Assembly (NCBI RefSeq): GCF_013870515.1
Contig: NZ_JACBXA010000004.1
Location: 38,652 to 102,651, forward strand
DNA length: 64,000 nucleotides
Source of the DNA: Streptomyces albidus (ex Kaewkla and Franco 2022)
GTDB taxonomy: Bacteria; Actinomycetota; Actinomycetes; Streptomycetales; Streptomycetaceae
Direction of reading: 5' to 3'
The notes beneath the pieces are model-generated. The model made no database searches, was not told the DNA's origin, and was given only the letters and a program-made list of their open reading frames with translations. The position numbers were made by a program, and so were the translations under genes. Positions within the stretch are counted from its first letter, which is position 1; every line of letters begins with the position of its first letter. This document shows, piece by piece, positions 53,942 to 62,778 of this stretch.

Positions 53942-55200
53942 GCGTGCGGACGTTCGTCGATGACGCGAATCAACTTCCCGGAGCGGGAGTTGACGGCGAG
54001 GTCGGTGTGCCGCACCCACTCCACCGCCATGGGGTGGACGTGCCCTGCGGCGACCGCCGCCGCGTACATCGGGCGGGCCGCCAGGAACGCCTTGTCCACG
54101 GCTGCGGTGACTTCGGGCAGCTCCTCGTCCCGGAGGTCGGAGCCGAGGCGCAGTATCAACCCGTCGCGGTTCTCCCAGCGGCGCACCACCAGTTGCAGAC
54201 CGGTGATGCGGCCCGCGGGGTCGACCGATCGCACCAGGTCCTGCACGTCCTGGGTGTGCAGCGCCACCGCGCCGACGCGGACTCCCTCTTCGGCGCGCCC
54301 GAGAATGCGGAAGTGTCCGGCTGTGGTGCAGGTCCACTCGGCGCGGTCACCGACGGGGTAGCGCAGTACCGGCATCAAGCGCCGGCGCAGGTCCGTGACG
54401 ACGACACGGCCGGGGACGCCGGCACGGGTGATGGGCTCTCCGCTGTCCTCGTCGAGGATCTCCACCACGGTGTGCGGAGTGAAGGCGCGGTGCAGCCGCG
54501 GGTCGCCCCCCGGAACGGCAGCGCCCACGAGTCCGGCATCCACTGCGGCGTAACCGATGGAGGCCACACGGGCGTTGGGGAAGGCCGTCGCCAAGAGGCG
54601 CTGCTGGTCGTTGAATATGCTCTCGCCGCCGAAGAACAGCGTGGTCACGCGGGGCAGTTGGCGACCGTCGGCCCGCAGGTACTCGGCGAGGGAACAGAGA
54701 GTCGTCGGGGCTCCTGCGATCACCTCGACGTCGAACTGCTCGAGCGTCTCGACGGTCGAGGCCAGGGGTGCGGCGCCCCCGATCGGAAGGCGGACGTTGG
54801 CCACCGGGGCACGGTGCAGTGAGTCCAGGATGAAGCTGAAGCTGGCGTAGAGATCACCCGTGTAGAAGAGGTCGGCGACCCGCTGACCGGGCCGCAGCCC
54901 GGCATCGACCAGCCCGGTACCGAAAACCGTGGTGAACTCGTTCCATTCCTCCCGGGTGTAGAAGGAGAACTTCGGCGCACCGGTGGTCCCACCACTCTTG
55001 AAAACCACTGCCTCGTCGAGCGGGCCGGTCAGCAGTGAGTTTCCGCGAGGGGTGTTCGCCTGCCAGAACTCGGTCTGAGGTATGACCGGGAGTTCGGTCA
55101 ACTCCTTTACACCGTCGGGCAGACCGGAGTAGAGCGCTGCGTAAAAGGACGAATTACGGCGGACGAAGCGTACGAGTTCCGCGAGCGATTGAACAGGCAT
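53938..55200 (-). CDS. PaaK/CapK-type adenylate-forming enzyme
   Basis: This 420-residue ANL enzyme has the P-loop FKSGGTTGAPKFSF (near residue 68), the YPVGDRAEW motif (near residue 283), the LGRAEEGVRVG hinge and a C-terminal SRSGKLIRVI with the adenylation Lys (near residue 410). It should activate an aryl or fatty acid as acyl-AMP. AAGGA lies 4 bases before the ATG at 55200. It opens the five-gene operon. Together with the LuxE-like and LuxC-fused enzymes, this gives three adenylating domains in one locus. Confidence 0.87.
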   Translation of the reverse strand: MPVQSLAELVRFVRRNSSFYAALYSGLPDGVKELTELPVIPQTEFWQANTPRGNSLLTGPLDEAVVFKSGGTTGAPKFSFYTREEWNEFTTVFGTGLVDAGLRPGQRVADLFYTGDLYASFSFILDSLHRAPVANVRLPIGGAAPLASTVETLEQFDVEVIAGAPTTLCSLAEYLRADGRQLPRVTTLFFGGESIFNDQQRLLATAFPNARVASIGYAAVDAGLVGAAVPGGDPRLHRAFTPHTVVEILDEDSGEPITRAGVPGRVVVTDLRRRLMPVLRYPVGDRAEWTCTTAGHFRILGRAEEGVRVGAVALHTQDVQDLVRSVDPAGRITGLQLVVRRWENRDGLILRLGSDLRDEELPEVTAAVDKAFLAARPMYAAAVAAGHVHPMAVEWVRHTDLAVNSRSGKLIRVIDERPHA

Positions 55201-55355
55201 GATTTCCTTGCTTTACGGCATGCGAAGGAGGACGGCGTCCAGGAAGAGCGGACACCGTTGCGAATTGGTGTGGTTCAGCTGCTGTTCGTGCAGTACAGAG
55301 TTCGACGGCCGGTCCGGAAGTTTCACGGACAGCCGGAATTCCTCTGGGAGACCCT

Positions 55356-55378
55356 GCACGGAAGCCTCGCTTCCGTGC
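55356..55378. promoter_or_regulatory. 10-bp perfect inverted repeat upstream of the LuxC/LuxE-like operon
   Basis: GCACGGAAGC, CTC and the exact complement GCTTCCGTGC lie about 155 bases before the first start of the operon. A TTGACC word (a possible -35 on the minus strand, 55379-55384) abuts it. It is either an operator or a leader hairpin. No other regulator gene lies between it and the operon. Confidence 0.5.
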
Positions 55379-55599
55379 CGGTCAACTCTGGCTTACTTCT
55401 TACTGCTTCAGGCTTGCGCCGACACTTGACGATAACACTCCCCCGACACCCTGATTACGCCCAGCATCGTGCTGCAACAGTGAGTTACATCTCACGGCGG
55501 GCGAATTATCAGGACAGCGGCGGGTATTGCCCGACGGCGCTTCACCAGCGTCGTCCGAGCGGCCCCCGTACGAAGGCGCGGCGTTGTCCGCGCATCCTC

Positions 55600-56044
55600 A
55601 AGGTGCGGCCGCGCAGGGCATCGTCCGAGGCGTAGTCGACCGGCGCCGTCTGCTCTCGTCGCCGTGACGGCGGCCAGGAGACTCAGACGCTTCCAACTGG
55701 AGGAACCGGTTAGGGAGTTCCGGGCGACGACCTCGGCGTGCGTGGCCCGATCCCCGCCCACAGCACCGGCCTTCGCGGCCTCCAAGACGACGTGGCCTGG
55801 GCGCGTGGCTGAGCAGCCTCGCGGCATCTTGCAAAGCGGCGTCGACAGTCGTCCGCCCTTCCCACTCGCGCCGGGTCACGACTTCCTCGATATGGCCGAC
55901 GGGTCCCTCTTGGACGCCGGGACCAACGTCCCGGGAAGCATCTCGACACCTCTGCGCAGGTGCTCCGGACGTACGCGGCAACCGGACGCCCGGGAAAGGG
56001 ACGTAGGCGCCCGGCGAACCTTGTGTGACGGTGCGCAGGGTCAA
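55600..56044 (-). pseudogene. Possible frameshifted gene remnant
   Basis: Two minus-strand frames join with a one-base shift near 55810. The first reads EEVVTRREWEGRTTVDAALQ and continues, the second GHVVLEAAKAGAVGGDRATHAE and WKRLSLLAAVTATRA. The compositions on either side look like one coherent globular protein, while neither frame alone is intact. The surrounding 55201-56215 stretch has no other convincing gene. Family not recognised. Confidence 0.35.
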
Positions 56045-56215
56045 CGTCCGGAGTGCATGGACCAGTTCACTCTTGAATCCCCGGCTTCGTCGAGTGCCTT
56101 ACCGCTCGTCCGGATCGCATCGAGTGGACCGTCCTCCAGGACCGGGTGTTGCCACTGGGTCGACGGCGTCAAGCTTGGGGGCACGTCCCAGGGGCACTGG
56201 GCATACTGGCTGCCA

Positions 56216-57235
56216 ATGGAACAGAGCCTTGAGCTACGCGGACACAACCGGTTCGTCGGCTTTCTCACCACCGTCCGGACACACGATGGCCGCGTGTTGC
56301 TTGTGAGTGCGGACACCCACAGCTCCCAGCGCGTGTGGGACCCCTTGACCGGCGAGTCGGTGTGCGGTCCGATCAAGAGGGACGAGTCCAAAGCGGAACT
56401 TGCCGCGCTCCGCCTCGACTCGGTCGAGCTGGCACGGGCGACCGGGTGCACCGTCGTGCCAGCGACGGAACGGACTCCCGCCCTCGCCGTGACGACCGCA
56501 GACCGGAAGCGGATCCAGGTCTTGGAACCTGAAACGGACTCGGTGGTGTTCCAGCTCAGGCAGCCCCGAGACCGCCGTATCGCCGCCGGCCTGCGCGGGG
56601 GACTCATCGGCCCCGGCATCTTCGAGTTGGCCGGCGTGCGGTTCGCTGACGGTACGTCAGGATTCGCTGCCGCCCGGTTCAACGGTGTGGTCGAGCTCTG
56701 GGCGCCGGCACGGCGGCCCTCGTGGGCGCCCCTTCGGTTGAGGTGGCGTAGGCACCTCCTGACTCACGGACGAAACCTTGCCGTGTTGAACCTCGGATCG
56801 GGCGGCTCGCACTTAGCCGTGCACTCCTCGCCCCAGGTGATTGTCGTCTGGGATGTCACCACCCACCGGCAAGTGGCGCGCTTTGACCTCTGGAGTGACC
56901 CAGCTCCGCGCATCGGCTGGAGTGACCGAACTCCGCGCATCAGCGCCATGGCGCCGGTCCCGCTCGACAGCGGGCCGGTGCTGGCCGTGGTCGTCGAACG
57001 CGGCCCTGATTCGGGGGTGCAGCTATGTGATCCCTATCGGGGGCAACTCGTCGGTGAAGTGTTCAACCGCCACGGACCTCGCCTCGACTACCCGAGTGCG
57101 GACTCGGCGATCCTTGCGTTGACCGCAGTGCCCGGCCCCAAGGGCACAGTCCGGATAGCGAGCGGAGGCCAGGACGGCGTGATCCGCATCTCGGCCCCTA
57201 TCGGCAAAGCCAGTGACACGGCGTTCACCGACTGA
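56216..57235 (+). CDS. WD40-like beta-propeller fragment
   Basis: This 339-residue frame shows degenerate WD40-like repeats, such as RVWDPLTGESVCGP (near residue 35), VVELWAPARRPSW, VIVVWDVTTHRQVARFDL and GTVRIASGGQDGVIRIS at the C-terminus. The sequence before the ATG looks non-coding, so the N-terminal partner domain (often NACHT or kinase in such proteins) is probably lost. One TTA codon (56813-56815, SHLAVHS) is present. It may be a relic or a short adaptor protein. Expression is doubtful. Confidence 0.5.
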   Translation: MEQSLELRGHNRFVGFLTTVRTHDGRVLLVSADTHSSQRVWDPLTGESVCGPIKRDESKAELAALRLDSVELARATGCTVVPATERTPALAVTTADRKRIQVLEPETDSVVFQLRQPRDRRIAAGLRGGLIGPGIFELAGVRFADGTSGFAAARFNGVVELWAPARRPSWAPLRLRWRRHLLTHGRNLAVLNLGSGGSHLAVHSSPQVIVVWDVTTHRQVARFDLWSDPAPRIGWSDRTPRISAMAPVPLDSGPVLAVVVERGPDSGVQLCDPYRGQLVGEVFNRHGPRLDYPSADSAILALTAVPGPKGTVRIASGGQDGVIRISAPIGKASDTAFTD

Positions 57236-57504
57236 CTGGAACATGGCGGTTCGGGCTCTGCTTCGACGGCCGCCTCCTCATCACGATCAACACGGCGCCG
57301 TTGAACCGGCAAGGGCCTGCGAGCACTGATCGCGCCGCTGCCGTGACGCTGCCATGGATCCCTCCACCCCGCCTTCCGCCGGGGTGGGAGTGCGGCCACG
57401 GCTCGACCTCGTACAGAAGTCTGCTGCTCCGAGTGCCATAAGTGACAGCCAGGGACATAGGGCTCTCAGTCGCGGACCGGGTCCGGTACGGGGTTGACCC
57501 AGAG

Positions 57505-57537
57505 CCTCATAGTGCTAATAGTACTAGCACTATGAGG
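57505..57537 (+). promoter_or_regulatory. 13-bp palindromic operator covering the GntR start
   Basis: CCTCATAGTGCTA and its exact complement are separated by 7 bases, and the right arm overlaps the GntR ATG at 57532. TTGACC (57494) and TAATAG (57516) flank the left arm at 16-base spacing, giving a start at or next to the ATG, so the mRNA is probably leaderless and self-repressed. Confidence 0.7.
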
Positions 57538-57879
57538 TGGGTAATCGATCACGCGTCGCGGGAGTTGCTGCAGCACCAGATCGCCAACTGCGTCCGTCAG
57601 GACGTGGCTTCGGGTGAGTTGACGGTCGGCGAGCAGCTTCCTCCGGCGGTCGAGCTGGCGGAGGCCTTGTCGGTCGACCGCAACACCGTGCTGGCCGCTT
57701 ACCGGCAGCTGCGGGACGAGGGCTTGCTGGAGTTCCGCCGGGGGCGCGGGGCGCGGGTCGCGTCCGCCGTTACGGAGCCGGGCCCGGTGACCGAGGCAGC
57801 TCAGGCGCTGGTGGCCGTTGCCCGCCAGCACGGGATCGGGCGGAGCGAATTGATCCGCCTCATACAGGAGTTGACGTGA
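57532..57879 (+). CDS. GntR regulator, YtrA subfamily
   Basis: This 115-residue protein has the GntR winged helix (residues about 10-75) with LTVGEQLPPAVELAEALSV and DRNTVLAAYRQLRDEGLLEFRRGRG, and only a short helical dimerisation tail, which marks the YtrA subfamily. The start ATG lies inside its own operator palindrome and has no ribosome site, consistent with leaderless translation. YtrA regulators commonly control nearby membrane or ABC transporter genes, here the gene starting at 57902. Confidence 0.9.
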   Translation: MRWVIDHASRELLQHQIANCVRQDVASGELTVGEQLPPAVELAEALSVDRNTVLAAYRQLRDEGLLEFRRGRGARVASAVTEPGPVTEAAQALVAVARQHGIGRSELIRLIQELT

Positions 57880-57901
57880 CCTACCGAGAGGATGGTGCCC
57901 A

Positions 57902-58390
57902 GTGACGGCATCCGCGTTCGCCGGCCGGGGCCGGTACTCGATCTACACCGGACGGGTCACGAACTGGCCCCTGGTGGTACTCAGCGTCGTGCCGATGGCG
58001 CCGCTCCTGGTCATGGGGGGTACGTCGAACGAGAGTTGGGGCGGCTTGGCGGTGCCGCTGTCGGTGGCCGCCGCCGTTGTGCTCGTGAATGCGCTGACCG
58101 GGTCGAGCGTGAGGATCGCGGCGGGTCCCAACGGGGTCTCCGTCCGGTTCGGGCTGCTCGGGTGGCCGCGCTGCACCTACGGCCTCGAAAAGGTCGAGCG
58201 TGCCGAGGTGATCGATCTCCACCCGTGGTACGTGGCCTTCGGGTTCTGGTGGACCACTCGCCGTACGTATTGCACGGTCCGCTCCGGGCCGACCTTGAAG
58301 TTGACCCTTCGTACCGGCAGAACCGTGACCGTCAGCGTGCCGGACGCCCGCGCGGCAGTCGCCGCCATCGACGAGGCCAAATCCGCCTGA
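57902..58390 (+). CDS. Membrane protein with PH-like domain
   Basis: This 162-residue protein has two N-terminal hydrophobic segments (residues about 22-40 and 48-66) followed by a soluble beta-rich domain (residues about 70-155) with the strand WTTRRTYCTVRSGPTLKLTL that resembles a bacterial PH fold. It follows the YtrA-type gene by 22 bases and is probably its co-transcribed partner and regulated target. The GTG at 57902 has a weak ribosome site. Function unknown. Confidence 0.78.
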   Translation: MTASAFAGRGRYSIYTGRVTNWPLVVLSVVPMAPLLVMGGTSNESWGGLAVPLSVAAAVVLVNALTGSSVRIAAGPNGVSVRFGLLGWPRCTYGLEKVERAEVIDLHPWYVAFGFWWTTRRTYCTVRSGPTLKLTLRTGRTVTVSVPDARAAVAAIDEAKSA

Positions 58391-58536
58391 CTGCGGGACC
58401 CGCGGCGCCTACAACGCGGTCCCACCCACGGTTCAGGTCGTGATCCGCCAGCTAAGACTCTCGGTCACAGGCTGCGGCACCCAGGGGCACGCCCGGGAAG
58501 CAGCAGGTGACGGGTGACCGCACACCGGAGCGCTGT

Positions 58537-58567
58537 TTGACCTTGACACGGTGACAGGGCCTTCACT
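58537..58567 (+). promoter_or_regulatory. MerR-type promoter before the HEAT operon
   Basis: TTGACC (58537-58542) and TTCACT (58562-58567) are separated by 19 bases, the long spacer that MerR proteins need to untwist. The imperfect dyad CCTTGAC...GACAGGG fills the spacer between them. The MerR-HEAT protein two genes downstream should act here, giving autoregulation. Confidence 0.55.
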
Positions 58568-58588
58568 GCCTCCGAGGAGGTGGTCTCG

Positions 58589-59260
58589 ATGACGGTCACG
58601 AGACAGGACACGGATGCGATGCGGGCGCTCCAAGGGCTGGAGGACAGCCGTTCATCCGTGCGGCTGCGGGCCGCTCTGGCGGTCGGCACGACGCCTGACC
58701 CGCGCTTCGTCGACAAGCTCGTCGAGCGATGCGCGATCGAGCCCGAGTTCTTCGTCCGCGACATGCTGACCTGGGCGCTCACCCGCCACCCGGGGTCCAT
58801 GACGCTTCCGGTGCTGCTCCGCGAGGTCCGCTCAGGGCGTGGGCAGGCACGGAGCCAGGCTCTGCACACGCTGTCCAAGATCGAGGACCGGCAGGCGTGG
58901 CCGGCGATCACACCGGCGGTACTGTCCGACGCCGACGACGAGGTGGCGCGGAGCGCCTGGCGGGCCGCGGTCGTGCTCGTGCCGGAGGGTGAGGAGGCCG
59001 CGTTGGCCACGGTGCTGGCGACACAGCTCGGGCGCGGTGAGCGGGAGATGCAGCTGAGTCTCAGCCGGGCGCTGGTCGCACTGGGTGAAGTGATCGTGCC
59101 GGCTCTGCGTACTGCGACGATGGCCCCTGACCCGCGCGTGTGCGCACACGCGCTCGCCACGCAACGGCTGCTGCGAGAGCCGGACGCAGGATTCGAGTTC
59201 GCGATCGAGGAGGCCAAGCGCATCGTGGCACTCGGCGGGCCCGGCCAGGAGGGGCAATAG
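58589..59260 (+). CDS. HEAT-repeat protein
   Basis: This 223-residue protein consists of helical HEAT/PBS lyase-like repeats (RLRAALAVGTTPDP near residue 28, RDMLTWALTRHPGSMTLP near residue 58, and others up to residue 195). GAGGAGG lies 8 bases before the ATG. It ends 3 bases before the MerR-HEAT gene, so the two form an operon and probably interact. No enzyme motifs. Function unknown. Confidence 0.83.
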   Translation: MTVTRQDTDAMRALQGLEDSRSSVRLRAALAVGTTPDPRFVDKLVERCAIEPEFFVRDMLTWALTRHPGSMTLPVLLREVRSGRGQARSQALHTLSKIEDRQAWPAITPAVLSDADDEVARSAWRAAVVLVPEGEEAALATVLATQLGRGEREMQLSLSRALVALGEVIVPALRTATMAPDPRVCAHALATQRLLREPDAGFEFAIEEAKRIVALGGPGQEGQ

Positions 59261-59263
59261 GAC

Positions 59264-60268
59264 GTGCTGATCGGTGAGGTGGCGCGACGGTCCGGGGTCA
59301 GCGCCCGCATGCTCAGGCACTACGAGTCGCTCGGCCTGGTGCGGCCTGCGAGTCGTACGGGCTCCGGCTACCGGGAGTACTCCGGCGAGGACATCCGGCG
59401 GATCTTCCATGTCGAGAGCCTGCGGTCGCTGGGGCTGTCGCTGCGTGAGATCGGGCGCGCGCTCGAAGACCCCGGCTTCACGCCCTCGGCGCTCGTCGGC
59501 GACCTCATCCGTCAGACGCACGAACGCATCGCAGCGGAGACCGAGCTGCTCACACGGCTGCGCCGGATCGATGCCGCGGACCTCGCCGGCTGGGAGGACG
59601 TCCTCCGGGCCGTCGCGCTCCTCCAGGCACTCGGGTCGAAGAGCGCCGACGCACGGCAGCGCGCCGCCCTTTCGTCGGTCGACGAGGTTCCGGTGCCGGT
59701 GGAGGCGTTGGTCGAGGCGGCACTGAGCGAGACGGACCCGAACGTCGCCGGAGCCATTCGATGGGCGCTGGCACGATCGGGCGACGCCGGCTCGGCGCTG
59801 CTGGCGGAGGGCATCGGCTCACCGGTGGCCGCGGTGCGGGAGCGTGCCGTTCAGTCCCTCGCCGAGATGCCGGGTGATGTGGCCGCCGCGCAGCTGCGGG
59901 ACGCTCTCGACAACCACGACGTCGTCGTCCGCGGACATGCGGCTTTGGCTCTCGGGACGCGTGGAGTGGCCGATGCGGCCCCGACCCTCATCGACATGAT
60001 CGTGGACGGAAGGAACGACACCGATGCAGCCGATGCACTGAGCGTGCTGGCCATCGACGATGCGATGGCGAATCAGATCGCGAACGGGCTCGTCGACCGC
60101 CTCGCCCACGACACCACTCAAGGCCCTGCACGCGGACGGCTGACCCAGGCACTGGCGGACATCCCGGGAACCACGGCCTCGCGTGCCCTGGCAGAGCTGT
60201 CTCATGACGGGGACCGCGCCGTTGCGCTGACTGCGGCATACCTTCTCCAGCTACGCGCCACCCCGTGA
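59264..60268 (+). CDS. MerR regulator fused to HEAT repeats
   Basis: This 334-residue protein has an N-terminal MerR winged helix (residues 1-70; MLIGEVARRSGVSARMLRHYE and GYREYSGEDIRRI), a coiled coil (about residues 75-115) and a C-terminal block of HEAT repeats (about 130-330, e.g. VRERAVQSLAEMPGDVAAAQL and VRGHAALALGTRGVADA). The HEAT block replaces the usual ligand pocket and probably senses a protein partner, perhaps the HEAT protein encoded just before it. The start GTG at 59264 has an AGGAGG at 59246-59251. Confidence 0.88.
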   Translation: MLIGEVARRSGVSARMLRHYESLGLVRPASRTGSGYREYSGEDIRRIFHVESLRSLGLSLREIGRALEDPGFTPSALVGDLIRQTHERIAAETELLTRLRRIDAADLAGWEDVLRAVALLQALGSKSADARQRAALSSVDEVPVPVEALVEAALSETDPNVAGAIRWALARSGDAGSALLAEGIGSPVAAVRERAVQSLAEMPGDVAAAQLRDALDNHDVVVRGHAALALGTRGVADAAPTLIDMIVDGRNDTDAADALSVLAIDDAMANQIANGLVDRLAHDTTQGPARGRLTQALADIPGTTASRALAELSHDGDRAVALTAAYLLQLRATP

Positions 60269-60310
60269 CGGATCCCCAGGCGGCCAGGATCATCACGCCG
60301 ACTGCCCGCA

Positions 60311-60353
60311 CGGGTGGCGGTCCTGCGCCGAAGCACACCTGCACCGCCACCCG
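60311..60353. terminator. Hairpin between convergent MerR-HEAT and beta-helix genes
   Basis: A perfect 11-bp stem (CGGGTGGCGGT / ACCGCCACCCG) with a 21-base loop lies between stops at 60268 and 60489. It probably ends transcripts from the plus strand and possibly both. Confidence 0.65.
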
Positions 60354-60488
60354 CCCGTGGACAGTCGTCCCCTGGATCCAGCCTGAAGATCACAGCCCGC
60401 CGGCCTCGGGACGACCTGGCCCCTTCTACGTACCGGACCTCAAAGGCGCCGGGCCTCTGGGCGCCGCCTCACGCACGCAACCGCCGCG

Positions 60489-61610
60489 TCAACTCCCGTG
60501 CCGGTGCGGTGCCTTCGTGCCCGGCGCGGCGCCGACGGCGTCGCAGCGGGGCACGCTGCCGGGCGGCGCACAGTTGGTGGGGGTGTTCTTGAAGACGGTG
60601 CTGCGGATGAGGTTCACGTCGAACGGCGGCTGCGCGGGCCCGCTCTTGCTGCTCTTCTGCTTGGCTCCGGAGCCCGGGCCGAGATCGATGCTGAGGGACG
60701 GACCGGAGTTCGCGATGCCGCCCCCGGTGGCGGGGCCGCCGTTCGCCGAGTTGTGGCTGACGCTGCTCCGGTAGAGGGTCGTCGGCTCTTCCGAGCCTGC
60801 GAAGAGGCCGCCCCCCGATGTCTGCGCGTTGTTGCCCTTGACCTGGGTGAAGTTCAGGCGCAGCGGCCCGGTGTGCTGATCGATGGCCAGCGTGATGATG
60901 CCGCCACCGAGGTCGCCGTCGTAGTTGCCGTCGACCGACACGTGGTCCAGCGTGGTCCTGCCTCCGTTCGCGAGGCCGCCTCCCCAGTTCCCTCCGGCGT
61001 TGTCGCGCAAGGCGCCGCCCCGCATCGTCATGGTGCCGTTGGTGCCGACGCCGCCTCCCCACACGGCACTGTTGTCCTTGACCGTGGTGTCCTTCAGGGC
61101 GAGCGTTCCCAGGAGGTTCGCGATCCCGCCGCCGAGGCCGCTGGAGACGTTGTTCCTGACCGTCACGCCGGTCAGGGTGACGGCGCCGCGTTCGTTCAGG
61201 ATTCCTCCGCCGTTGCTCCCCGTGACGGGAGCGGACTCACCGCCGCGGACGGTGAGCGACTTCAGGCTGAGGCTGCCGCCCCGCGTCACGTGGAAGATGC
61301 GGAAGGCCGGAGATGCCGGAGCCCGCTGGACGATCGTGCGGTCTCCTGAGATCCGTACCTTGCCCGTGATCTCCGGCAGGCCGTCGTCCGTGTTGTCGGC
61401 CGACACGAGGGAGTAGACGCAGCGGGAGGCGAGGACGATGCTGCCGCCGCTGCTGTTCGCCGTGCCGATGGCCGCCTTGAGCGCCGCGATGTCGTTGCAG
61501 GGGACGCGGATCGGGGCCTGCGCCTGCGCTTGTCCGGTGGGAAGGAGAGTGAGGCACAGGCCGAGGCCGGTGACAGCGGTGACGGTGGCGCGTCTGAGCT
61601 TGTCAGTCAT
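60489..61610 (-). CDS. Secreted right-handed parallel beta-helix protein
   Basis: This 373-residue protein begins with a signal peptide (TAVTGLGLCLTLLPTGQAQAQA, cleavage near residue 31) and continues with repeats of about 20 residues in which GGGI/GGGL motifs recur (GNGGGILNERG, GLGGGIANLLG, WGGGVGTNG, NWGGGLANG and others), characteristic of parallel beta-helix pectate lyase-like folds. Cys residues at the beginning and near residue 350 may close the fold. No catalytic triad is obvious. It is exported and may act as an adhesin or polysaccharide binder. The C-terminal tail is Pro/Lys/Ser-rich. Confidence 0.87.
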   Translation of the reverse strand: MTDKLRRATVTAVTGLGLCLTLLPTGQAQAQAPIRVPCNDIAALKAAIGTANSSGGSIVLASRCVYSLVSADNTDDGLPEITGKVRISGDRTIVQRAPASPAFRIFHVTRGGSLSLKSLTVRGGESAPVTGSNGGGILNERGAVTLTGVTVRNNVSSGLGGGIANLLGTLALKDTTVKDNSAVWGGGVGTNGTMTMRGGALRDNAGGNWGGGLANGGRTTLDHVSVDGNYDGDLGGGIITLAIDQHTGPLRLNFTQVKGNNAQTSGGGLFAGSEEPTTLYRSSVSHNSANGGPATGGGIANSGPSLSIDLGPGSGAKQKSSKSGPAQPPFDVNLIRSTVFKNTPTNCAPPGSVPRCDAVGAAPGTKAPHRHGS

Positions 61611-61943
61611 GCGGCGTCCCTTGCGCGTGGGGGTGGGGGCGGTCGACCTGGTGACGCCCCGCCCCCGACGGCCTTCGCCTCCGAACGCCGCAGATCGACA
61701 TTCAGAGATCTATCCGAAGCGCACGGTCCACGCATTTGCGGCTCGGCTGTCTGGCCCGCCACCCCCGGAAAGCCTTCCGGCCGTGCCGCCTGGTCCGACT
61801 CGCTGCCGAACACCGCTTCGCCGAGTGCGGACAGCACGGCGGCCCTACGGCGGGTCCCGTACCGCTACGGTGGGCGGCCGATCCGGAGTTGAGGCCGGAG
61901 CGGGACGAGCGCCGTCCCGTGCGCGGAAGGGGGGAGCGGACGG
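61611..61943. other. Divergent intergenic region
   Basis: These 330 bases between the beta-helix and P-loop genes should hold both promoters; I see none that is clear. No repeat stands out. Confidence 0.4.
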
Positions 61944-62774
61944 ATGGGTGACGGGCCACCTGTGCTGTGGCTGGGCGGACCGCCTGGAGCGGGCAAGACG
62001 AGCGTCGCCCGGCTGATCGCCCGCCGCCGCGGTCTGCGCTGGTACAACTCCGATGCGCACACATGGGAGCACCGGGACCGGGCCGTTGCGGACGGGCATC
62101 CCGGCGCGCTCCGCTGGGAGCGGATGACGCACGAGGAACGCTGGGCGGAAGGGACCGGGGAGCTGCTGTCGATGTCCCTGCATCACGAGCGCGGCCAGAT
62201 GATCGCCGACGATCTGCGTGCCCTCCCGGCCCGGCCTCTGACCGTCGCCGAAGGATCGCCGGTCACGCCGGCGGTCATGGCCGCACCGGACCGCGCTCTG
62301 TGGCTGCTGCCGACGCCGGAACTCCAGCACGCCCGGCTGATCGAGCAGGGCTTGTCACCCGACGGGGGCTTCTTCCGGCTTTACCGCGCCCTGTTCGACG
62401 AGATCGAGGCGAAGGTCGAGGCGTCGGGCGCCGCGAAGCTGACCGTCGACGGGTCCTTGAGCGTGGCGGAGACCGTCGCCGAGGTCGAGAGGCGTTTCGC
62501 GGGGCCGCTCGCGGAGGGACCGGCGGCCGCCTCGGCCAACGAGCGCCGCGAGCTGCTGCGCTATGCCAACCGCGCGATCGTCTCCCAGCACCTTCAAGCC
62601 TTCGCCCGCCCCTGGTCGCGAGGGGATGCGCGGACGGCTGTGCGCGCGTTCGCCTGCGAATGCGGGGCCGAGGACTGCACGCGGGATGTCGAGTTGGCCA
62701 TCGCCGACTTCCCTGAGCCGCCGGACAGCGGTTCGCCCGCGGTGCTCTTCCCCGGACATCGCCAACAGGCGTGA
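61944..62774 (+). CDS. P-loop ATPase/kinase-like protein
   Basis: This 276-residue protein has a Walker A loop WLGGPPGAGKTSVARL near residue 9 and a conserved N-terminal kinase-like core with SDAHTWEHRD. A Cys-rich C-terminal stretch (CECGAEDCTRD near residue 240) may bind a metal. A Gly-rich GGGGGGAGCGGACGG leader precedes the ATG. It looks like a small adenylate kinase-like phosphotransferase, of unknown substrate. Its stop is 4 bases before the convergent pseudo-phosphatase. Confidence 0.82.
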   Translation: MGDGPPVLWLGGPPGAGKTSVARLIARRRGLRWYNSDAHTWEHRDRAVADGHPGALRWERMTHEERWAEGTGELLSMSLHHERGQMIADDLRALPARPLTVAEGSPVTPAVMAAPDRALWLLPTPELQHARLIEQGLSPDGGFFRLYRALFDEIEAKVEASGAAKLTVDGSLSVAETVAEVERRFAGPLAEGPAAASANERRELLRYANRAIVSQHLQAFARPWSRGDARTAVRAFACECGAEDCTRDVELAIADFPEPPDSGSPAVLFPGHRQQA

Positions 62775-62778
62775 CCCG

